Shown here piece by piece: positions 6,172 through 15,122 of a DNA stretch of 39,794 bases. The stretch spans positions 1 through 39,794 of the IMG/VR virus record IMGVR_UViG_3300044822_000062. One strand, written 5' to 3'. The translations under genes were made by a program, and so were the position numbers. Positions within the stretch are counted from its first letter, which is position 1; each line of letters starts with the position of its first letter. Origin of the DNA: a virus. The notes under the pieces are model-generated. The model searched no databases. It was not told the DNA's origin and saw only the letters and a program-made list of their open reading frames with translations.

Positions 6172-7943
6172 TTGAGTATCCCTTCACTCTGCAGTTCAGT
6201 GATAATTGTCGATAGAACCTCGCCGCACTGAGCGAGAGTGGCACCAGAGCCTGGGAAGTTCGATACGATCAGGCCGGCCGTCGGCGTGCCCCAGGGGCCG
6301 GATTGGCCTGCATGAGTGTTGATAAAGCGGCTCGCACTCACCGTGACGGTGTACTGGGCCTTGTTACCCAAGAAGAAATTGCCGTGTGCATCGGTACCGA
6401 TGACGACGGCGAGCTCGCGGGTATCTAGAAAGCTTGCCGTAACACTGCCTGGCCAGCTGATGCCATGGGCATTGACCTCCGTAATCCCGCGGATGGTGAA
6501 GCCGTTCATCGTAGGGCTCGTGCCACCGCCATAAAGGAAAAAGTTATCCGTAGCGGACTTCACCCCATCGATGACCCAGCCTACCGGAGTCTGGACGCTG
6601 TTGGAGAACAGAAAGAAGTAATTGGCGACATTCGTGCCACTCGTATCCGCCGAGAGACCGTAGAATGCACAGTAGTTAGAGGGGCCGTTAGACATATCGC
6701 AGTAGACGTGTGAGCGACCGCCCCCGGTAGTCGGGGCGGCACTGCAAAAGAACCAGCCGCCGTAGACCTTTAGCGATTCGATCGCCTCGATATAGAACAC
6801 ATCCGAACCCGTCGAGTTCGCCGTGAGCATGTAGTACTGACCACCGAAGAACTTATGATCGGTCGTTGAGGTCGAGCCCGAAAAGACTGTGGCATAATTC
6901 GATGTCTGGCTCTTGATATTATTCGCCGTGATACAGACGACCGAGGCAGCGGTAGAGGAATAGCTATTCTGCCAGTAGGCATCGTGGACCTCGCAGTCCT
7001 CCGCCCCGTAGTTGTAGTAACAGGCGACGGTGAAGAAGCCGACAATGCCGACATTGATAAAGCGGCAGATGCCGACCGATCCCGCAGTCGAGATACGGGA
7101 TTGGAAGATGGCGGTATTCGGCTGAATGGCTCCTGTGCCAATGGATACATCCTTGAACGTCATTCCCTGCGTGCCCGTGAGATCGAACCCGTGGCTGTAG
7201 GAGAATCCCCCGTGGTTCAAGATGATCTGCGGGGACTTGTAGCCCGAGATACCTATCCCTGTGCCCTGCAGCACAATCGGATACTGCTGTGTGGCAGCAG
7301 ATGGGGTCGTGAAATTGATCGGCGAAAGTGTCGTATAGGTGCCAGTCGCCCCATAGGTAATGATGCCGCCGAGGCTCTTCTGCGCCACCTGGAAGGCCGC
7401 TGCGAAGGCCGGAGCCGCATCATTGGTCCCGGTATTGGTGAAGTACCGATCGACGCACATAGGCGGGTAGGCGTAGTTCGTGGGGGTAACACTCGCCGCC
7501 TTCTCGCCTGCCGTCTGGCCGTAGTAACCGACATTGCCGGTTGTCGGGTCGTAGATGCCCACTCCCTCGACGTACACTTGCGCCCAGCTGAAGCCGGCAG
7601 TGCCTAGGGTGTATAGATCGTTGGTGGCCGGCACGATGTTGCTAGCGATAGCGGGGAACGACAGATTAGAGTTCACCTGATCGACCGGATAGCCGGGGAT
7701 CTGATTGCCCTGCGAATCGGTCAGGTTGAACTTATAGGCCTGGCCGGGATTGAGGTAGATCAGGGCTTGCCCGAGGCTGTTGAGCGGTACGGGGTTTGTC
7801 CATGCACTGCCCAAACCTGGGTCTTGGTATACGATCGCTGGCACGCTCGAGCCCGCAGCATACGTATACAAGTAGCCGCCTGAGAGGAAGCCCCCGTTGG
7901 GGCTAAAGCCTTGGAAAAGTAATTGGGGGATCAAAAGCGCCAT
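6168..7943 (-). CDS. Tailspike / tail fibre with beta-helix
   Basis: The 591-residue protein has an N-terminal particle-binding type segment (FQGFSPNGGFLSGGYLYTYA, then GSAWTNPVPLNSLGQALIYL and YKFNLTDSQGNQIPGYPVD), a pattern common to many podovirus tail proteins. From about residue 165 a pectate-lyase-like parallel beta-helix is suggested by short repeats rich in Gly/Asn/Ser and aromatic residues. The C-terminal 60 residues are probably a trimerisation or receptor-facing part. It would bind and perhaps cleave host surface polysaccharide. It follows the ejection genes, as tailspike genes do in P22-like phages. No catalytic residues can be named. Confidence 0.75.
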   Translation of the reverse strand: MALLIPQLLFQGFSPNGGFLSGGYLYTYAAGSSVPAIVYQDPGLGSAWTNPVPLNSLGQALIYLNPGQAYKFNLTDSQGNQIPGYPVDQVNSNLSFPAIASNIVPATNDLYTLGTAGFSWAQVYVEGVGIYDPTTGNVGYYGQTAGEKAASVTPTNYAYPPMCVDRYFTNTGTNDAAPAFAAAFQVAQKSLGGIITYGATGTYTTLSPINFTTPSAATQQYPIVLQGTGIGISGYKSPQIILNHGGFSYSHGFDLTGTQGMTFKDVSIGTGAIQPNTAIFQSRISTAGSVGICRFINVGIVGFFTVACYYNYGAEDCEVHDAYWQNSYSSTAASVVCITANNIKSQTSNYATVFSGSTSTTDHKFFGGQYYMLTANSTGSDVFYIEAIESLKVYGGWFFCSAAPTTGGGRSHVYCDMSNGPSNYCAFYGLSADTSGTNVANYFFLFSNSVQTPVGWVIDGVKSATDNFFLYGGGTSPTMNGFTIRGITEVNAHGISWPGSVTASFLDTRELAVVIGTDAHGNFFLGNKAQYTVTVSASRFINTHAGQSGPWGTPTAGLIVSNFPGSGATLAQCGEVLSTIITELQSEGILN

Positions 7944-8011
7944 TATGGTATCTCGCTAGCCTGTGCAGTGCGGTGAGGCGTACAGTAGTCGCATGTACTT
8001 AATACTGGCTA

Positions 8012-9760
8012 TCATTGGTTACTTCCTGCTGTTGGGCTGGATGTATCCGGCGAATTCTGTAGCCGCTGCTTCTCAGCAAGAATTGATGAGAGCGGCGCAT
8101 GCTGTAAAGCGCCTCCGACTAATGCGGGCATACTTGAAGGCTTCGCCAGGTTTCCGGCGCCTCTGGCTATCTGCCCGAGTGCACCTTGAGAATTAAGAGC
8201 CTTTTGAACAGCCCATGGGAACGCGACGCCCGCCGCCGCACCCTTAGCCGCACCCTCCCAGTTGCCTTCCCGGACTCCCTCAACACCAGCGCCTATAGCG
8301 GCGGGCGCTCCGATTTGCGCAACTAACCTGCTGATAGATCCGCTGTTGGGTGTTTTATTCGTCAGCAGCGATCTACCGGCATCGGCCAAATCGGCTAAGC
8401 TAGTATCTCCGTGCCCATAGATAGAGTTATACCGGTTGGCTTTCTGATACATCACATTGGCCAGTTTTGCTGGACTAATGATGATATTCCCGTTCTCGTC
8501 TTTGGAAACGGCACCCTCAATTTTGCGCATGTTCCCCCACTGAGTATTGTTCTGTTTCAGTAGCGCGACATCCGTTCCATTACCAGAGGCTGCAGCTGAG
8601 TCCAAAAGACCGTTATTCATGGTTTGGCGAATATCTCGAGCAACTTCGCCGACATCGGAATCGCCTCCTGTAGACAGGCCGTCCAGAGTCTTCTTGATAT
8701 TCGAGAACTGGTCGCCTTTGATTGTCCCTCCGTTCTGAGCGGCCTTTTGCATGATATCGTCAAGATTCCGTCTAACCACCCCAAACTGTTGATCATTGAG
8801 GGTTAGACGCGCCTGGTTCTCGATATCGGCCAAGTGCGGCTCTAACACGTCATAAGGAATACTGGTACGGCTGGCCACATCATCATAGACACCGCTCATT
8901 CTCGACATAGCCCGATTCATGACGCCAGGATCGTTAGTGCTCTCGCCAATCGTTTTAAGAACTGCCTTAGAGAAAGCATTGTTCTGCATATCGACCATAT
9001 CCGCTTGACCGCCAGCAGTGATGGGGTTATCAGATAACATCGCTTTGGCGCGATTCAGAAGCGTAGACCCAGTCCGCTGGGCCGCGTCCAATGGCACCCC
9101 GGCTTGCGTAAGAGCCGTTACAGCCTTGCTGGCTGCATCTTCTGGAGCCAGGACGCTCATAACCGCCGAACCACCGCGCGCCAATCCCTGGCCGACAAGG
9201 CCAGAACCGGCACCGACGACTGCGTTTTGAGTCCTACTCTCACCAGTCGCGGTAGGCTGCAGAGCTCCCTGCAAGGCCCCGGAGGCGGCTGCGCCCGTAA
9301 AGTTCGTAGGATTGGCTAGGCCACCCACGACAGCGCCAGTGCGGGCCAGACCAGCAGCCCTAAGCCCTTGTCCGGCTAACCCCGCTGGAATGACTACATC
9401 AGCGACATTGCCAGCGATATCTCCAGCGACCGCCGCTCCGCTTTGCATCAGCGGTGCATCTCGCGCTTTGGCTGCGTCCACGTCCGCTTGTGGCTCTATG
9501 CCGACGAGCTGGCCTATCCCGCGCGCTGTATCGATCTGAGACTTACCAGCGCCGGCCATGAACTTCTGATAGCCCGACATGCCAGCCGTAGGCGATTGCG
9601 CCGCCTTGGCTTCCGGAGAACCGGTTGGGACCAATTTGCCGTTGACCGCATCGTAGCTCTTGACGGCTTTCGGGGAATCGTCCGCAAGATACGCATCAGG
9701 ATCGAACGAGGTCGCCTGACTGCTATCCTGTAAGTAAGCATCTGGGTCGAAGTCGGTCAT
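8012..9760 (-). CDS. DNA ejection protein, P22 gp16-like
   Basis: The 582-residue protein is close in length to P22 gp16 (609) and occupies the same third place in the gp7-gp20-gp16 order. The N-terminus repeats FDPDAYL twice (residues 4-10 and 19-25). Long Ala/Gly-rich hydrophobic stretches (GDIAGNVADVVIPAGLAGQG, AAKGAAAGVAFPWAVQKAL) are typical of internal virion proteins that form the trans-envelope channel. The gene starts at ATGA with the upstream ejection gene. Assignment rests on order, size and composition rather than on specific motifs. Confidence 0.65.
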   Translation of the reverse strand: MTDFDPDAYLQDSSQATSFDPDAYLADDSPKAVKSYDAVNGKLVPTGSPEAKAAQSPTAGMSGYQKFMAGAGKSQIDTARGIGQLVGIEPQADVDAAKARDAPLMQSGAAVAGDIAGNVADVVIPAGLAGQGLRAAGLARTGAVVGGLANPTNFTGAAASGALQGALQPTATGESRTQNAVVGAGSGLVGQGLARGGSAVMSVLAPEDAASKAVTALTQAGVPLDAAQRTGSTLLNRAKAMLSDNPITAGGQADMVDMQNNAFSKAVLKTIGESTNDPGVMNRAMSRMSGVYDDVASRTSIPYDVLEPHLADIENQARLTLNDQQFGVVRRNLDDIMQKAAQNGGTIKGDQFSNIKKTLDGLSTGGDSDVGEVARDIRQTMNNGLLDSAAASGNGTDVALLKQNNTQWGNMRKIEGAVSKDENGNIIISPAKLANVMYQKANRYNSIYGHGDTSLADLADAGRSLLTNKTPNSGSISRLVAQIGAPAAIGAGVEGVREGNWEGAAKGAAAGVAFPWAVQKALNSQGALGQIARGAGNLAKPSSMPALVGGALQHAPLSSILAEKQRLQNSPDTSSPTAGSNQ

Positions 9761-11145
9761 TGGCTATCGAACTCTTTAACCTTCGCTCGAGCCGCGGCCA
9801 TATCGGCCTTCGACATGCCCTGGGCTTTCAGATAGGCATCGGCTTCCTGCGGAGTACGCATCATCCCGTATTCGCGCGCTTGGATATGATTCGGGATATT
9901 GCGGAAGGCATTCTCGTTCTGTAGCATCTGCTGCGGGTTGGTAGCTTTGCTCTGTACATTGGCATACGAGCCGACGGCTTGCTCCGTTGCTAGAGACTGC
10001 CGCACGATTCCCAGAAGCGCCTTATTATCCAATTGGGTGTTTGGGCTTCCGCTATGAGCGAGTTCCCGCGCTGCATCCGTTCCACCCAAGCCTGCCTGCG
10101 TAGCCCGCGTCGCCTCATAGCGCGCTAGATTCTTGGTCAGGGTATTCATATCGTCAGCGCCGGAAGTATCGATTCCTAGACTAGACATGAGGTTCTTCAG
10201 GCTCTTCACGCTTTCGTATTGCGTGCCAGTCGAGGGCGCGCCTGGACTCTCAAGGATCGACTTGGCCCTATTGAGCGCATCGATAGACCCGACTGTGTTA
10301 TTAGCAGCCGCTTGTGCTTGCTGCACTCTGCCGGCAACCCCTGTCAAATTAGCGGTTTGAGCAGTGCCCTCAGCCGCGCCACTGGCCGATGCCGCTGCGG
10401 TGGGCTTAACGTACGGCAATGTTGCCGCAGCAGTAGCCCCGGCCACCTGAGAACTTGTAGGATTAATTGCGCCGGGACCCAATTGCGGTACCGATCGAGC
10501 GCCAGTGACCTTATTAACCAATTGGTTCTGGCCAGCCGCATTCGTCCCCTGTCCCGGCATGCTGAGTTCTGCGGTGGGGGACTTCGCCATAATCGCCGCT
10601 TGCTGTAGGCCCTTGTGCAGTCCGTCCGCATCGGAGGGCATAGCGGTGGCCATGCTGGTGAGCATCCGCGATACGGCCGGGTTGTTCGGAAACTGCTCCC
10701 GTAGATTTTCCACATTGTTAATAAACCGGGAATGATCCAATTTATCGTCGGTGGCCCACGAACCGAACGCATCGCCAATCATGGAGCGCTCGGACTGATT
10801 CAGATTAAAGAGCGTCTGCTGATTCTTGTAGACCTCGCCAGCTCGCATCGTTGCACTATTGGCAAGTTCCGGCAGGAGTGGGGCAACGGTCGATACATCA
10901 TTGGCGAATTTCTGATTGTCAAAATTCCCGTCTGTTCCTTTGTATTGAGCTGCATTCTTTACAAGATTACTTACGGCTTGAGCCTGCGAAGCCTTCATCT
11001 GATCCTGCTGCGCACCTGCCTGAGCACTCTGTTGCTGGTAAGCTCCTGTCTGCAGATTCTGCTTACGCTGTGCGATATCGATCTGCTGCTGCTGAATCCC
11101 ATAGATAGACGACAGCGCCGCAATGGGATTTTGCGGCGGGTACAT
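9757..11145 (-). CDS. DNA ejection protein, P22 gp20-like
   Basis: The 462-residue protein is close to P22 gp20 (471) and is in the second position of the ejection-protein trio. The N-terminal 70 residues are Gln/Ala-rich and helical (GIQQQQIDIAQRKQNLQTG, QSAQAGAQQDQMKASQAQ). The middle and C-terminus are also Ala/Gln-rich, and the C-terminus ends in a helical KADMAAARAKVKEFDSQ. It would be packaged inside the capsid and ejected ahead of DNA. The start is the first ATG after a 42-base gap that follows the inserted HNH gene, and its ribosome-binding site is weak. Confidence 0.65.
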   Translation of the reverse strand: MYPPQNPIAALSSIYGIQQQQIDIAQRKQNLQTGAYQQQSAQAGAQQDQMKASQAQAVSNLVKNAAQYKGTDGNFDNQKFANDVSTVAPLLPELANSATMRAGEVYKNQQTLFNLNQSERSMIGDAFGSWATDDKLDHSRFINNVENLREQFPNNPAVSRMLTSMATAMPSDADGLHKGLQQAAIMAKSPTAELSMPGQGTNAAGQNQLVNKVTGARSVPQLGPGAINPTSSQVAGATAAATLPYVKPTAAASASGAAEGTAQTANLTGVAGRVQQAQAAANNTVGSIDALNRAKSILESPGAPSTGTQYESVKSLKNLMSSLGIDTSGADDMNTLTKNLARYEATRATQAGLGGTDAARELAHSGSPNTQLDNKALLGIVRQSLATEQAVGSYANVQSKATNPQQMLQNENAFRNIPNHIQAREYGMMRTPQEADAYLKAQGMSKADMAAARAKVKEFDSQ

Positions 11146-11187
11146 CGTACCGACGGGTGTGATTGAATCCGGGATAGAGTTACCCTC

Positions 11188-11745
11188 CTACTGCAGCACA
11201 GTTCTAGATCGAATCCAACGCTTGCCGTTAGCAATTCGAGATATGTTGCAGGGATTCACGCCGAACTCTTTGGCTATTTCTTTCTGAGTCATGCCAGCAG
11301 CCAACTTCTCTTGCACCGAATCTACTTGTTGCAGTGTCAATTTAGAGAAGCGATGATTCTCGCCATGCCTAGGGTTCCAGTTTGTGTGCATGGACGGTTT
11401 TTGTAGGCCTATCCTATAAGCATGCAATTTATTCTCTGAGTGAGTCACGTATTCGAGATTGACTAGGCGTCCATCTGTCTTAACGCCAGATATATGATTC
11501 ACTTCGCGACCAGTTGGACAAGGTCCTACAAATGCCAGCATTACCAATCGATGTATCAAGTAAATCTTTTGATTCTTGTTCTTAGAAAGCCACACACATG
11601 GATATCCGCGCTTTAGCATCGGTACCAATAGACGTTGGAACCCTCTGTTTCCGTAATTCATCGACATAACGTTGCCCAAGTCCGAGACAGCGTATACGCC
11701 CTCGAACCCAGGTATTTGCAGCCAATTTTCTATGGCATCCGGCAC
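11188..11745 (-). CDS. Homing endonuclease: NUMOD4, HNH and HTH domains
   Basis: The 185-residue protein starts at GTG 11745. The NUMOD4 DNA-binding motif WLQIPGFEGVYAVSDLGNV is at residues 8-26. The HNH core follows (LIHRLVMLAFVGP, then REVNHISGVKTDGRLVNLEY, with N/H residues about 84-85). A C-terminal helix-turn-helix (GMTQKEIAKEFGVNPCNISR, about 151-170) would add DNA contacts. It is a free-standing homing endonuclease inserted between two ejection-protein genes. The gene is visibly poorer in G+C than its neighbours, consistent with recent arrival. Confidence 0.9.
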   Translation of the reverse strand: MPDAIENWLQIPGFEGVYAVSDLGNVMSMNYGNRGFQRLLVPMLKRGYPCVWLSKNKNQKIYLIHRLVMLAFVGPCPTGREVNHISGVKTDGRLVNLEYVTHSENKLHAYRIGLQKPSMHTNWNPRHGENHRFSKLTLQQVDSVQEKLAAGMTQKEIAKEFGVNPCNISRIANGKRWIRSRTVLQ

Positions 11746-12476
11746 TAGAATCCCCCACTATCTGTGCCATACAGACTATCGGCCGGCACACCAGATGACT
11801 GAGTTCCTTGCCCTTGATAGAGCGCGCCCAATAGTGCCGCATTGCCGATGGAGTTGCCCGCGCCCGCAATACCGCCGCCTATCGCTGTCCCGGTATTGGT
11901 AAGCGATTGGCCAATGCCTTGTGCGTAGTTCGAGCCGCCCGTTGCCTGATTCGATGCCGCAGCCTCGCCTAGATTCGCGATACCGGCCAAGCGGCTGTAG
12001 GTATTTGACTGCTGCGTCTGATACTGGTTAAAAGCCTGCCCGAAGGAATTATTGGCTGTGCCCTGGTTGTAGGCCTGCAAGCCAGATAGAGCTGCACCTG
12101 ACATCGCACCTTGACTCGATGCTGAGTTATTGAGCGTGCCCTGAGCGCCTTGCTGCAAATCGAAGTTATACATGGGCGATAGACTCTTCCAATCTGATGC
12201 GTTGAACGGCGCATTCAATGAACCGTATGCCCCGAGCGACGGATTAATACCAGCGCCGGTCTTAGGGCCAGTGCCCATCAGATAGTTGAGCTCGTTTAAA
12301 TCTTCCGTGCCACCTGTCATGAACGGCTGTTCATTCTGGAGTTGCTCTTGAAACATCTGCTCCTGAGCATTCGTCGCGGCCTCTGAAGCGCCTGCTTGCT
12401 TACTTGCGCCCGCGTAACTGGCTACGCCACCGACCACTGCGGCACCTATGGCGGCGGCGGCCCATCCTTCGATCAT
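11745..12476 (-). CDS. DNA ejection protein, P22 gp7-like
   Basis: The 243-residue protein starts at ATG 12476, which overlaps the upstream stop (ATGA); the open frame upstream is discounted. The N-terminus IGAAVVGGVASYAGASKQAG is a hydrophobic Gly/Ala helix. The body has the Ala/Gln/Asn/Ser-rich pattern of podovirus ejection proteins, including LNELNYLMGTG, SPMYNFDLQQGAQGTLN and SGAALSGLQAYNQGTANN. The length is near P22 gp7 (229) and the gene is first in the ejection trio. It would be an internal virion protein forming part of the injection conduit. Confidence 0.7.
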   Translation of the reverse strand: MIEGWAAAAIGAAVVGGVASYAGASKQAGASEAATNAQEQMFQEQLQNEQPFMTGGTEDLNELNYLMGTGPKTGAGINPSLGAYGSLNAPFNASDWKSLSPMYNFDLQQGAQGTLNNSASSQGAMSGAALSGLQAYNQGTANNSFGQAFNQYQTQQSNTYSRLAGIANLGEAAASNQATGGSNYAQGIGQSLTNTGTAIGGGIAGAGNSIGNAALLGALYQGQGTQSSGVPADSLYGTDSGGF

Positions 12477-12973
12477 GACAACACCCCCCTGCGAAAATGC
12501 CCGACCCATACAAGCCGTCCGGTCTCGGCATCGTGTCCAATCCCGTGCAGCGGAAAGCGCCTATGGTATTCGTGGCTATGGAATACGACGATGCGGTTGA
12601 ATGCACCGGACACAAATTCATCCTCTATCCACCGCTCCCCATCCTTGCGGTAAAACTCAGTTCCATAACGCTCGGGGTGAGCACTCAAATAGAGAAAGCA
12701 CGTCATATCCCCGGCTCCAGCATCGGAGTGGATCACCCCTTCCCCGGTGCCTTCGTTGGTCACCCGAAAGCACATGCTATTGGGATAGCCGATCATTCCC
12801 ACCTTTTTGTAGATAGTTTCAATGATCGGCGCATGGTCGCCGTAGAATCCAATACCATCGTAATAATCAGCGCCCGATTTACCCTTATTCGGACGCCACG
12901 TCCCAATGCCCGCTGCGAGCACGGAATTGCGTACTGCGACTGGATCTTTTAGGAAATTGTCTAGGACTATCAC
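12473..12973 (-). CDS. DUF6445-like putative Fe(II)/2-oxoglutarate oxygenase
   Basis: The 166-residue protein starts at GTG 12973 overlapping the previous stop (GTGA). It opens IVLDNFLKDPVAVRNSVL and has FRVTNEGTGEGVIHSDAGAG, whose H-x-D would supply two iron ligands. FNRIVVFHSHEYHRR could supply the distal His, and GRLVWVGHF the 2-oxoglutarate-binding Arg. This matches my memory of DUF6445, a family related to prolyl/aspartyl hydroxylase-like dioxygenases. It sits, translationally coupled, between a virion gene and an ejection gene, so a virion protein or host surface molecule may be the substrate. The catalytic role is inferred. Confidence 0.7.
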   Translation of the reverse strand: MIVLDNFLKDPVAVRNSVLAAGIGTWRPNKGKSGADYYDGIGFYGDHAPIIETIYKKVGMIGYPNSMCFRVTNEGTGEGVIHSDAGAGDMTCFLYLSAHPERYGTEFYRKDGERWIEDEFVSGAFNRIVVFHSHEYHRRFPLHGIGHDAETGRLVWVGHFRRGVLS

Positions 12974-13305
12974 TGCGGCACCCACAGCACGGTAGGAAGG
13001 GCCGCATAGGTAATAGTCAAGGTATCACCCTGAGAGAGAGGGAATATCCCTTGTGTCTGGCCAGTGAGCGTCGGCGTCGCGCGGGTGAACTCTACGGCTG
13101 ATACGGTGCCCCCGCGGATAATGACGAAGCCCTTAGACGGAGCATTATAGGCCCAGGGAGATGCGCCCAAAGTTAAGGTAGATTCTGACGATGGCGGGAG
13201 ACCTTTGTAGATATTTTGGAAATATCGATACCACGTTGTATGGGTCTTCCCGCTGACAGTAAGCGGAGTATCGTACGTAGGCGCCACATTGAAGATGATG
13301 CTCAC
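12970..13305 (-). CDS. Small structural-module protein, hypothetical
   Basis: The 111-residue protein starts at GTG 13305, whose GTGA overlaps the gp10-like stop; an upstream ATG at 13335 would overlap more. It is beta-rich, with FNVAPTYDTPLTVSGKTHTT and FPLSQGDTLTITYAALPTVL near the end. Its place directly after the gp10-like gene is where P22 carries the tail needle gene 26, but the protein is much shorter and lacks the needle's coiled-coil repeats. A small virion or tip protein is most likely. Confidence 0.5.
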   Translation of the reverse strand: MSIIFNVAPTYDTPLTVSGKTHTTWYRYFQNIYKGLPPSSESTLTLGASPWAYNAPSKGFVIIRGGTVSAVEFTRATPTLTGQTQGIFPLSQGDTLTITYAALPTVLWVPQ

Positions 13306-15122
13306 GACTCTTCTAGCTCCATGTACAAAGTACAACCGATTATGTCACGGTTCACCGGGTCAGACACGTTCACCTCATAGACCCTGTCCCTGGCTCGCCC
13401 AAGTCGGTTGAACTTACACCGGTTCTTCGTAGCTCCCTGTACGCCGATCGAGCGCCAGTGCTCCCGGCTCCAGGTAAAGCCCCCATCGTCCGACCAGCGC
13501 AGCATCGCCTGCGGGTTCTGTCCCTGGTTAACACCCGACGGGCCGATGCCTGCGATGGGGGGCGCGGTTGCGGGATTCACGCCGACCCCTGGGGTAAATT
13601 CGATCTGGAGCGATGATTGCGAGACACGTGTACGGGCATCCGGCTTCCAGATATGTTTCGAGCGCCGTTGGGCGCGTAAAGGCGCCGTGCCCTCGGTATA
13701 GAAGCTACGGCTCATCTGCCAAATCGTGCCGTTCTGGTAATCGCCGACTAAGCGCATATTGGCAAAATCGATAAAGCAGTTACCGCGATGCCGGTGATAT
13801 TGACCAGCGATCGGATCGAAAGAAGCTCGCTGATGCCAGGAGGGTTTCCCCAATTGCTGTGAAGCCGTACCATCGTAGACCCAAGTTACATCAGCGGTTG
13901 GGAAGGTGAGAACGTAGAACAGATGTCCTGCCTCCTCATAGGCATAGCCGATCGCATCCGAAACCACTGGATAGGAGGCTATGGCTGTCTCGATGGCGTG
14001 ATTGGATATTCTCTGCCAGGTGTATTGCACGCTCTGAACGACCACGTTCTCGCCCTGCTCATTTTTGGCCAACCATACGAGACCTTGGCCCATGCGGGCG
14101 AGCGATGCCGTGGCGGAACAGCCAATTTGGGGTCCCACGCCGGGTACCCGCGAGAATGAGAAAATGGTATTGCCCGCGTTATACCAAACCTCGGTCGTGC
14201 GTTCCCCGATCACCCACCACTCGCGGTTATTCTCCTGGTGAGTGACGATGTTGTCGGTCGATGAGTCTTTAAGCGCAAAGAACAGGCCTGGGAAGAGCAA
14301 CTGATACGGTGTAGGCCCTGTCGTATACATCGTGCGGGTATTCGGCTGCGCGAACCCGAGCCAGCCCTCAATGAACATGATCCGATTCGAGCCTAGGAAC
14401 CCAGGGTCAGTGATGCGTCCGAACACCGGTATCGAGAGTGTAATGGTGTCGCTCGCATTCGTGCCAGTCGCCTGATTCGACAGAGTGATGGTGGCATTAG
14501 GATCTGGAATCGTATTGACATTGACGATCAGCGTTTTAAGGTTCACCCCGGATGGTATGAATCCAGAAGCTGCCGTTACCGTGCCGCCCGAGGTGATCAC
14601 AATGCCGTTCGGCACCTCACCGGGCAGCGTGAGAATATTGCTGCCATTGCCTACGGCCGCGGTGAAGGTAAAGCTATAAGTCACCCCGGACAGGAGGTAA
14701 TAATAGAGGTTTGGCCCATCGACTATGACGGCATAGCCGCCTAAGCCGTTCTCAAGCACGCCGTTATCGCGTATCGCTACGGGGCCTGAATAGGTGAGCA
14801 GGTTCCCCACAAAAGCGGCCTGTATGACGGCCTGCGATGTCATGGTGGCCGCTGTCTGGATGGTCAGCAGATAAAGCGAAGGGCCAACCACCGCGAGGGC
14901 CTGTAGGCCTCCAGGGAGTACCCACATGCCGCGCACGGCAGAAGCCGCAGTCGCGCATGCCGATGCGAGTCCTGGGGTACCTAAGAGCGCTACAGGCTTC
15001 TTAGCGCCCTCTACCTCTGCCACCTCGGTGTAGTAGTTAATCGCATTCTCGGCATCCTGGAGCGTCATTGGCGCTTGGTAGGAGGGTCCGACAATGCCGG
15101 GATCCACTGGAATGTACGGCAT
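13302..15122 (-). CDS. P22 gp10-like packaged-DNA stabilisation / tail hub protein
   Basis: The 606-residue protein has PVDPGIVGPSYQAPMTLQDA and ENAINYYTEVAEVEGAKKP at the start, then LLGTPGLASACAT, GSNRIMFIEGWLGFAQPNTR, EWWVIGERTTEVWYNAG and GPQIGCSATASLARMGQGLVW. These are hallmark stretches of the P22 gp10 family (472 aa in P22). The protein plugs the portal-adaptor channel and carries the needle. The extra length is partly an insertion at about residues 150-233 that resembles an insert in the gp4-like protein. It lies next to ejection genes as in P22. Confidence 0.85.
   Translation of the reverse strand: MPYIPVDPGIVGPSYQAPMTLQDAENAINYYTEVAEVEGAKKPVALLGTPGLASACATAASAVRGMWVLPGGLQALAVVGPSLYLLTIQTAATMTSQAVIQAAFVGNLLTYSGPVAIRDNGVLENGLGGYAVIVDGPNLYYYLLSGVTYSFTFTAAVGNGSNILTLPGEVPNGIVITSGGTVTAASGFIPSGVNLKTLIVNVNTIPDPNATITLSNQATGTNASDTITLSIPVFGRITDPGFLGSNRIMFIEGWLGFAQPNTRTMYTTGPTPYQLLFPGLFFALKDSSTDNIVTHQENNREWWVIGERTTEVWYNAGNTIFSFSRVPGVGPQIGCSATASLARMGQGLVWLAKNEQGENVVVQSVQYTWQRISNHAIETAIASYPVVSDAIGYAYEEAGHLFYVLTFPTADVTWVYDGTASQQLGKPSWHQRASFDPIAGQYHRHRGNCFIDFANMRLVGDYQNGTIWQMSRSFYTEGTAPLRAQRRSKHIWKPDARTRVSQSSLQIEFTPGVGVNPATAPPIAGIGPSGVNQGQNPQAMLRWSDDGGFTWSREHWRSIGVQGATKNRCKFNRLGRARDRVYEVNVSDPVNRDIIGCTLYMELEES
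14424..14675 (-). other. Beta-rich insert domain in gp10-like protein
   Basis: Residues about 150-233 interrupt the gp10-like sequence with a Gly/Thr/Ile-rich segment containing GSNILTLPGEVPNGIVITSG, GFIPSGVNLKTLIV and ATITLSNQATGTNASDTITL. The order of motifs (GSxxxT, G-x-IP-x-G, tITLS, ATG) parallels the insert in the gp4-like adaptor. It is probably an Ig-like surface domain. Confidence 0.6.

Noticed and set aside
7993-8196. Plus-strand ORF with a membrane-like start (MYLILAIIGYFLLLGWMYPA)
   Set aside because: It lies almost wholly antisense to the 3' end of the gp16-like gene, has no ribosome-binding site and stands alone on the plus strand in a minus-strand region.
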